From the NCBI GenBank assembly GCA_963556255.1, contig OY744612.1:19860068-19924067 (forward strand): a DNA stretch of 64,000 nt. The letters are read 5' to 3'. The notes under the pieces were generated by a model. It was given only the letters and a program-made list of their open reading frames with translations, made no database searches and had not been told where the DNA came from. Of this stretch, positions 55,266-64,000 are shown one piece after another. Position 1 is the first letter of the stretch. Each line of letters starts with the position of its first letter. This stretch comes from Allolobophora icterica. Its lineage: Eukaryota; Annelida; Clitellata; Crassiclitellata; Lumbricidae. The translations under genes were made by a program, and so were the position numbers.

Positions 55266-56344
55266 AAGGCCATCAAAAGAAGGGAGGGAACGATGAGTGT
55301 CCCAAGTCAATCATCTTTGATATGACGACGTCGTTAAATAAACGTTATAAACCAATGAATGTCCTGTTATCAAGCGGCCATGTAGAGCAGCACACAAGAA
55401 GCACAGGTCAGAGGTACACAGGGTACAAATAATTTATTTGAATCTGGAAACTTCCCTAACCTAAACCCTAAAACAGTCTTCTGCCAGTTTATGTATAAGA
55501 GACATTACTTTTAAGCGAGCCAATGCTTGAGGGGAACTGAACAGCGAAGCCCCCTCGAGCAGAAGGCTTTTGCTCCTTGAGGTGCTAACTAGTTGCAAGT
55601 AAGAAGATCCTATCTCTCTACGGTACCCTTCCAAAAAACCTAATGATCGAACTACTGTCTCCAAAGACAAGGCACCATTTGGTTTCTACTTCTTTTACTT
55701 ACGCAGATGTCAACGTGTGTCAAAGCATAACCATTCGCACCTGACACTACACAGATTGTCTGACTACTTCAAAATGCCAGTTATGTCTGCCTACATGCCA
55801 CAGTGACTGCTTTATTCACTACTAGACATTTGACGTCTATGAACACCGTTGTTTACAAGTGTCTGCAACTCCAGAACTGATTTAACAAGTGGATTGGGAC
55901 AACAGCACATACATGTAAATGAGATCCCTAGGATATCCTAATACAAAACCTATGACACGAATGCAGGTATATAACAATGAGTAAATGCCGCACCTTACCT
56001 TTTCCCTTTATGCTCCCAAACCATCGTTACTGCTGCACTTTTAATAGACTAATCTATTTACCAGCCAATTTATTAGTTCTTTAAGGCCGTCATGTGCCGT
56101 ACCACATCCTTCAGATAAATCATTTCTCCACACTTCATAATAATTCTGCCTCAGCAACAGTGATAGTGCTAACTGCACGCGTAGCACGATGATGGCACCG
56201 CAGAGGCAGCAGCAATGCAATGCACGCCATCCATGCAACACACAGCACCTCGTCTATTTGTCAGTGAACGATTCAACACGCATGCAAGGTAGCCGATCAG
56301 TCCGGTAACGCATCATCAGTTTACGTAACGGTCAAGTCACAGTG
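55266..56344. other. No gene seen
   Basis: Ordinary sequence without supported features. Confidence 0.45.
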
Positions 56345-56700
56345 CAAATCAAAACATACAATATCATATCAATACCAAAAAAGGATACAGTAAGAAATCA
56401 ATACAAAAAATACAATATCAAATCATTACCAAAAAACATACAATAAGAAATCAATCAAAAAAATACAATGTTAAATCATTACCAAAAAAGATACAATAAG
56501 AAATCAATAAAAAATACAATATCAAATCAATACCAAAAAAAGATACAATAAGAAATTAATTCAAAAAAATACAATATCAAATCAATACCAAAAAAAGATA
56601 CAATAAGAAATCAATAAAAAAATACAATATCAAATCAATACCAAAAAAGATACAGTAAGATATCAATACAAAAAATACAATATCATCGAATCAAAACAAA
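56345..56700. repeat. ~55-bp A-rich minisatellite
   Basis: Units combining AAATCAATACCAAAAAAG, ATACAATAAGAAATCAAT and AAAAAATACAATATC, about 6-7 copies. Confidence 0.9.
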
Positions 56701-56839
56701 AAGATTCACCGGGCTTTTGAAACATAAGTGAATTTCGACTTCTCGTGACCCGAAGAAATGGATGATATCCCAGTCCAAGCACGAGTTCTCAAGTACTGCT
56801 AAACCGTTAGCGTTTACACGACAATGCATACCTTATCGA

Positions 56840-57310
56840 AAACTTAACGGTGGCCCACGCGTTCTCTTCACCGTTCACACGCCCCTCGATCGCGGTCGCT
56901 CTCCAGCGGTCGCTCACACCGGCCGGAACCTCATTCGATAGGCGATTGATATGTACGCCTGCCACGCTCAGAGTACGCCGACGTTCGCAGATTTTTAGTG
57001 TCTTGCTTAGTACTACCTCCTACTCCTACTCCTCCGCGGTGTCGTGCAGCGGACATATATATATACATATATGCAGCGCAGTGTAAGATTACACAGACCA
57101 AACGGAGGTCAACCTCCTGTCGGCCAAAGGCCTCATCAGAAAGACGACAAATGCAAATACAGACCGTGCGATTCGAAGGAGAAAGAGAAGAGCGGGCTCT
57201 AAAGCTACACTCCAAGGACAGCCATGTCAGCGAATTCTTGTCTACGGCATATGACGGTGCGTGGCCGGCTCCGTCCTTGGTCGGCTTATCTTACAGTTCT
57301 GTAGTGGGAG
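56840..57310. promoter_or_regulatory. CpG-dense stretch, candidate promoter
   Basis: CpG-rich (CCTCGATCGCGGTCGCTCTC, CACCGGCCGGAACC, CCTCCGCGGTGTCGTGCAGC), in contrast to the AT-rich flanks. It lies about 8 kb upstream of the receptor start codon on the minus strand, so it could be its promoter or a 5' UTR exon. No proof. Confidence 0.35.
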
Positions 57311-58286
<976 letters not shown>

Positions 58287-59014
58287 CTGTCTGCCTGTAT
58301 ACACGTCTTTGCCTATGTGTATGTTTGTGTCTGTGTGCTCACAAATGCACGTAAAAGTCTATGTACATTTATATCTATGTCTGCTGTGTTGTTCCTGTGT
58401 GTGTATGTGTATGTGTGTATAAGCCTGTGTTCTCCTGCGTATGCATGTGTACATCGGCCTATGTTCTGATACACAAGTACATTATAATTATGTGCATGTA
58501 TGTCAATGTGTGTGTATATAGTGTATACTGGTGTGCTTCTCACATTCTGCCATACGTGTGAGCTCAGGCTTCAACCAATATCTAATGGCGTCATATCCGG
58601 CATATTGAAATGACGTCATATCAGATGATTGGAGTCAGCAAATGCTTGTGTACAAGCACCAAGGAGTTGTCAAAAGCTGTTGGTGCAAAAAGTTTAAAGC
58701 CCAAGGATATTTAAAGCACAAGGACATTGCTCTGTCAAGGCGTACACTGATCAACAACACAAACACGTCACACATACGTCCAAGCATACAAAGACAAATA
58801 TGTACAAAGTACACTCATGTAGCCAAAAGCACATATGTAAACATGTCTAAGCATATCTAAGCATGTCTAAGACATAAACTTAGAGACACAATCACACACA
58901 AGCTGACACAGATACTAAGGTGCATTCTCAAAGTAGGGCCGTATGGCTACTTGCTGCACACACCTGTCATGCTTCCCTCAATACTCGGTGACATACTGCA
59001 GTCTGGCAGTCCAT

Positions 59015-59189
59015 CCAAATACGTGTCTGCTCTTACCAGACATGGTCTCTGCAAGCACACCATATGTAGTCTCCTGCCAGTCACCCCATGTGGTGTTTCA
59101 TGGTCACAACAAATTTTAGTCACATTTGTTGCAGTGTATCAACAGAGATTGTGTATTTGGCCAAATACGTGTCTGCTCTTACCAGACAT
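59015..59189. repeat. Identical 29-bp direct repeats 146 bp apart
   Basis: CCAAATACGTGTCTGCTC continuing TTACCAGACAT occurs at 59015-59043 and again at 59161-59189 with no difference. Confidence 0.95.
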
Positions 59190-59891
59190 AAAAGAAACTG
59201 GCATAGTGGCAGAATGCCTTTCACACTGCATCCAGTTTCACACCCAACCACATAACCTATGCCTCCAAGGACGGGCGAATATAAAGGTAAAGGACCTACA
59301 ATACCTTACTCTACCCACAGGTTCCTTGGGGGTGAGTATCTTCTCCTTCCCAGGCATAAGCCCCATTAGTTCTTATACTTCCTCTGTGATAGTATGTACA
59401 CTGAATAGAAATAAGTGAACCGTTACGGTGTCAATACATATACACCTGGAATACAGTTAAATTCCATTGTTATTTCCTACCACACAAACAAACACACACA
59501 CTAAGAGAAATCTATAAATCAATGATGCAAGTTAAAACACACATACACAACACACATTATACAGGAATGACACTCCCTCAGATTTGCATTACTATGTCAC
59601 ACACACACAGAGTCACACGGACACGCACACCTACACATGCAAGGACGCATACATACATTAACATATATTTTTTTCCTGTGATTTATAGGGCAAATATGTG
59701 CCTAGTATGTGTTTGCACATAGCCAGCTGCCTCCTAATTAAACATCAAGGGTTGGTAAAGTCCATGACCTCTCAGAGTCAACATCAGAACAATGATCCAT
59801 GGCACATTCAAGACCACACAACCTCCTATACATAGTGCATCTATATAACAGATATAGATTCACAGATCTATATAATGTACATATACATACA

Positions 59892-59925
<34 letters not shown>

Positions 59926-60246
59926 CATAATATGGCCGCCTCTGGGCTAACTTAAGGGACTGCTCTTCTTCTTCATATCCACACACACCCACATCCAACC
60001 AGACACAATAACAAAGGGTTTGTTGTGTAGGGAGGAGGAGAACCTATCACTCAGCATAAGAAATAGTAATGTAGTGTTATGACAGTTTGTACAGAACCAT
60101 AACTAGCAACCTACTTAGCTAGAGGTCTGTGGCTCAGACTATCGGAATGCACATTCCTCTATAGTTTTGCTTCTGGTCATAAGTCTTTCTCCAACAGCCT
60201 TCAACTACATATTGCACCTGGCACACACATACCAGTTCACGCATTC
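59190..60246. other. No gene seen; SINE fragment at about 59935-59985
   Basis: GGCCGCCTCTGGGCTAAC and GGGACTGCTCTTCTTCTTC match the body end of the SINE at 44605-44660. ATAC/TATA runs are at 59878-59930. Confidence 0.5.
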
Positions 60247-60640
60247 ATCATACATACATACATACATACATACATACATACATACATACATGCATACATA
60301 CATACATACATACACAAACTAACACACACACACACATTAACACATACACACCTACACACCCACATACCTACACCTACACACACACATACACACACATGCA
60401 AATACTGTACGTACAGTCGTACACTACATAAATTCCACCCATACAAACTATACTGTACACACTATTTGTGCATACAACATAAACACATACATAGTGATTA
60501 CATACTATACATATACAATACATACATACAATACATACAATACATACAATACATACATACATACATACATACATACATACATACATACATACATACATAC
60601 ATACATACATACATACATACATACATACACTGTACGTACA
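60247..60640. repeat. (ACAT)n arrays
   Basis: Near-pure ACAT at 60250-60312 and 60540-60628, with CA-rich and ACAAT variants between. Confidence 0.95.
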
Positions 60641-60859
60641 ACTGTACATAACAAAACCCATGCATGCACACACTACGCATATTCTTTTAAATCTGTGCCT
60701 GTATACGTATGAACATACTTTAAGCCTGAATCTACACACAGACCATGCATACTGTGCGTAGTAAAACCGAAGGAAACTAGACGGACTTCGTTCCTCCAGC
60801 TAATCAGAACACTTCGAAGAAAACAAGTCCACAGCGCTGACTGCAGGCAGGGTTCGTCT

Positions 60860-61140
60860 GACTGCCTCCGATACGGACTCTGGCCTAGTCTGCCCTCTGT
60901 GCCTCTCTCACGTCCCCCTCCCACAGAAGCCCGACAGACCCGGTGTGTAAACAACCACAGCCGTTATAGAGGGCGTCTCGGTATCGAGTGCTGTTATCCT
61001 CAGCGGCCAGGCGCTCGTAAGGGGCAACGACTGGACGTTGGTCCAGTAACCGCTCGGACGACGCCTGCAGGACGGACCGAAGGACGGATGGTACAGATTG
61101 GCCGACAAACAGGAAATGAGCATCGAGTGCCGTAAGATTC
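60860..61140. promoter_or_regulatory. CpG-dense stretch, candidate promoter
   Basis: CpG-rich (AGGGCGTCTCGGTATCGAG, GGCCAGGCGCTCGTAAGG, CCGCTCGGACGACGCC). Frames across it match no protein known to me. It could be a distal promoter of the receptor gene or a repeat. Confidence 0.3.
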
Positions 61141-61204
61141 ACTTCAATTACAATGTTGTCGTAGCCTTCGGTGTTCAATAACATATACTGATTAACGTCG
61201 ACAT

Positions 61205-61812
61205 TCATCATCACCATCGCCAGCCATTTGACAGCGATGGGTACGAATAAATGATCTCCATTATCCTCTGTCATTTCTCAAATCTGTTGACCCCAGGGCT
61301 GTAGTGATAAAATTAGAGGGGAGTATACGCTACCGGTTAGTTTTCCGAAACAAATTAGAGGCGGGTACACGCTAATGGTTAGTTTTCCGAAACCAATTAG
61401 ACGCAAGTACAAATACTTTTGTGGGGTGAGTATACGGTCTCTAGAGGCGAGTACACGCTGTATACCCGCGTATACCCTCGACTACAGCCCTGGTTGACCC
61501 CCCCCCCCTTAGTGTTAGTCCAAGTGATGTTATGTCCTCGTTTATATTATCTATCCAGCGCAGTCTTGGTCTGCCTTTTTCCCTTCGAATCTTGCACGCA
61601 AGAGCACTGTGTGGGATTCGGTCAACTGGCGTTCTCTTTACATATCCAAACCATCGGAGTCTTCGTTGAACGACTTTGTCTAGCAGTTGGACATTTGTAT
61701 TGTCCTTGATGCATCGGGAAGCATTCGTAACGAACGCTTTCCCAAAGTGTTGGATTTCGTTGTCAACATAACATCGTAAAACAGAACGTTTCAGAAATCT
61801 AAATCCTATCAT
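61205..61812 (-). pseudogene. LINE ORF2 C-terminus, interrupted by a hAT element
   Basis: On the minus strand, [37 protein letters not shown] and [12 protein letters not shown], then after the insertion DLRNDRG, a stop, WRSFIRTHRCQMAGDGDDE. This is the end of a non-LTR retrotransposon ORF2. The single stop and the insertion make it inactive. The relative at 41045-41245 lacks the insertion. Confidence 0.88.
61294..61492. mobile_element. hAT-type MITE, 199 bp, nested in a LINE
   Basis: TIRs CAGGGCTGTAGT / CTACAGCCCTG, perfect 8-bp duplications GTTGACCC at 61286-61293 and 61493-61500. Interior has tandem TTAGAGG...GTACACGCTA...GGTTAGTTTTCCGAAA units. The paralogous LINE copy at 41 kb shows the site without the insertion. 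Confidence 0.95.
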
Positions 61813-63161
61813 GCTAATCCACAGTTTGTGATCTTATTTTCTGTATCCTTGAAATCCCGGTGATCTTCCGCAGCCAGCTGATTTCTGCTGTAAGAATTCT
61901 TTTCTCATCTTGCTTTCGCATTAACGTCGACATTACCTTACCTTAAGTAAAGCCATGTGCAAAAAACACTTGCGGTAAAGTTTTATAAATTTTATAGCAA
62001 ATGCACGTAAATTTCTATGAGAATGTTAAATGTAAATGTACGTGATTTTCTATAGCGACCATATGGCCTCGACCCTGCTAATTATTCAGTGAGCTGATCG
62101 GGTGAGCTCCTTCACCACCGTTCTCCATTTGAATAGGTGCCACGCTGTTTAAGGTACCCGCGTATGGACCGTGCTAACGCGAAATTCAAACTTCCAATCA
62201 CCCACATCCTTTTTTCCACGATCTTTTATACTTTACTTTTCAAGCTTTTGGAATTAACTGTTCTTTCATGGTCTGTCTTATATTTTCACTTAATGAGAGC
62301 ATAATCGGAAACCCGTATCATTCACGATTATCATACCATAAGAAATACGCAACAACATAGTTCATGCGTTGAGGCAACTCGCAGTGAATATCTCAAACCG
62401 GGAACTACAGAGTAGTTCGCCCGGTAACGAGACATACCTCTCTGCCCTAGGGAATGGAGGTATACTAGATAAGAATCAAAGGTCTTCAGTATCTCCACAT
62501 GGACATAGAATCAAAAATCTTACGAGTACACCACGATATAACACTCAGCGCATCTTAATGTCTACAGCCCTTACCTTACAAACGGTCAACCGGCCATGGC
62601 GCTGTAAACGGCCAAGTTTGGTGCCCAATCATCGAATTTCTTTAATTAAAGGGCACCAATGCATAGCCTGACCCTGACCTTTTTCACACCTTCCGCTAGG
62701 TGTCGGAGCTGTTTTGTACACGCACGCACGTTGCACAGCAAAGGTATGAGTATTATATAAACTCTTAGACTGGCGTGGAGCCGTCCCAATTTCAGAGCAA
62801 TGGCAAAGGATCTTACCGAACATAAACCACGACAAATTTAGCAGAGAAAATCTATACTGTCACTAGTGTCCATAGATTACTGACGAATATGTATACATAA
62901 TTATTCAAACAGACGCTGGACAAAACGCCTCGCTTCTCACGAAACCCTATACATAAGTGTATAATGGGTTTCGGTTCCATCCGTCTTTTAATCGGTCTCT
63001 CCAAGTTTACCAAATCGAATTATAAAGAGTGCCGATTGGCTCTTAATTGTCTGTCTCTACCTGCCTGTTCGTCGGTGTGTCTATCTTTATCCGTCTGTCT
63101 TCCCATCTTGATCATCCGCATACGATGCCGTACTCCATCCAGGTAAGTTATTCGGACAACC
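61813..63161. other. No gene seen
   Basis: Includes a small SINE-like fragment (TTCTATAGCGACC, 62050). A 100-codon frame at 62369-62671 is unrecognised. Confidence 0.45.
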
Positions 63162-63824
63162 GTGACGCACTTGGCTGTTGTCACCCTTCATCTTCCCGTC
63201 CAAATACGTCTGACTCGCCGTCAGGATTGCGTCACTCGATATACGCTACTACCGCGCATCGTGCCATACAGCTCAACGGCAACTGGGATATATTCAGCCT
63301 GGTCGCCTCCAAGCTTAGCGCATCCGATGCGACTGTCTCTTTTCCCAGCTCCCGTCCGCACTGACCAATCGCAGCCGAATGACGTCATGAATACATTTAG
63401 AAATCCGATTGCGTTTACGAGAACGTATCGGAGGAATGCGAGCGTGATCCTGGCCCAGTTAGTTCTCTGTCGGCACCTCGCTGGCGTTCACGGTGCAATG
63501 CTGAGATTTACGCTATTGCAGGATTGCAGACACGATATTTCTTACCTACAACACACTTCAATCCTCCCAACTCTCATATCCCAGTTGTTCACGGTTCAAC
63601 CACTTCGTTTAATCCGCACTTTCCGCCGAAACCTCCATCCTTCCATCAACTCATCGATAACATTCGCAAATCGTTACAACTGTTCCGCCCTTTGTAATAA
63701 ACTCCCGCCAGAATTAGGCCTACGCCAAATATTATCTGATCCATCGTATGAACTCATCCAAAACCTCACCTCTTGCTATCATTCCAAAGGTCTCACTCAA
63801 ACTGAACACATTGCGCGTTCATAG
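63162..63824 (+). CDS. Unrecognised 220-codon frame
   Basis: The longest open frame in the right third of the window, Leu/Ser/Arg-rich with no transmembrane segment. Contains RTYRRNASVILAQLVL and NRYNCSALCNKLPPELGLRQ. The final RYNCSALCNKLPPEL segment faintly recalls the xxWNSLPxxIR end of LINE ORF2 proteins, so it may be a retroelement remnant. The start codon is arbitrary. The stretch is richer in CpG than its surroundings, but no domain can be named. Confidence 0.25.
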   Translation: MTHLAVVTLHLPVQIRLTRRQDCVTRYTLLPRIVPYSSTATGIYSAWSPPSLAHPMRLSLFPAPVRTDQSQPNDVMNTFRNPIAFTRTYRRNASVILAQLVLCRHLAGVHGAMLRFTLLQDCRHDISYLQHTSILPTLISQLFTVQPLRLIRTFRRNLHPSINSSITFANRYNCSALCNKLPPELGLRQILSDPSYELIQNLTSCYHSKGLTQTEHIARS

Positions 63825-63864
63825 ATAGGCCCCTACCATCGCGATTCCTCCTTTTCCTCTAGAT

Positions 63865-64000
63865 CAGAGGTTTTTAACAGGTGTGTCGCGAATCGACCGG
63901 CAGTGTGTCGCGTAAACATGGTGTGTTATTTGTGTGTCGCGAAAAATTGTTGTATCGCGAATTCTCACAACCTACGTCCGTCATTCTTGCATTACACTTG
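63865..64000 (+). mobile_element. Left end of a hAT-like element, cut by window end
   Basis: CAGAGGTTTTTAACAGGTGT with repeated TGTGTCGCG motifs is typical of Charlie-like hAT termini. The right end is outside the window. Confidence 0.6.

Noticed and set aside
61441..61530. Extension of the LINE frame through GGGSTRAVVEG
   Set aside because: That part is read through the inserted hAT MITE and is not LINE protein.

Overview
This is animal nuclear DNA: a large intron-rich gene embedded in introns and flanks full of retrotransposons, DNA transposons, SINEs and simple repeats, with one 200-base assembly gap (36496-36695). It shows no operons or bacterial signals. The gene, the SINE tails ending in a GCGCTATATAAAT-like motif and the retroelement types fit a marine invertebrate (lophotrochozoan or invertebrate deuterostome). 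The species cannot be fixed from this sequence.

The one gene I can name is on the minus strand, 48975 down to 27593: a nuclear receptor of the NR1H group (ecdysone receptor / LXR / FXR). Six coding exons are visible with matching splice phases: zinc finger 1 (48741-48975), zinc finger 2 (43512-43652), the start of the ligand-binding domain (36428-36495, running into the gap), the LBD signature exon (30604-30768), the mid-LBD exon (28821-29043) and the last exon with helix 12 and stop (27593-27837). The hinge is in the gap or unrecognised. A perfect 39-bp-arm palindrome at 26177-26255 lies in the probable 3' UTR.

1-9.3 kb holds trinucleotide and tetranucleotide arrays, a LINE C-terminal fragment (767-1198), a LINE reverse transcriptase with a long open frame (2230-3675), decayed RT fragments (4.6-5 kb, 5.7-6.4 kb), a SINE and two TIR elements with GC-rich subterminal regions. 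9.3-12.4 kb holds a fold-back element and a 1.7-kb TIR element with TAA target duplications carrying a large ACAT array. 13-14.5 kb on the minus strand has exon-like sequence of an unrecognised gene or pseudogene, including a duplicated block rich in Ser-Lys-Asp-Pro.

The strongest non-genic theme is a set of hAT-type elements recognised by terminal inverted repeats and flanking 8-bp target duplications: 15341-16302, 16429-17031, 25220-25759, 33132-33524, 36935-38184 (with a transposase C-terminus remnant), 41263-41665, 46656-47070 and 61294-61492, plus one cut by the window end at 63865. Two are nested inside other repeats (a SINE and a LINE). TA-duplicating elements are at 7929-8379, 17406-17746 (truncated), 18718-18873 and 41744-43005.

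The right part (49-64 kb) is upstream of the visible start codon of the receptor. It holds minisatellites (a 37-bp and a 35-bp array), CA/GT and ACAT arrays, LINE and SINE fragments and two CpG-dense stretches that could be promoters. All calls come from reading the sequence; no database search was possible.
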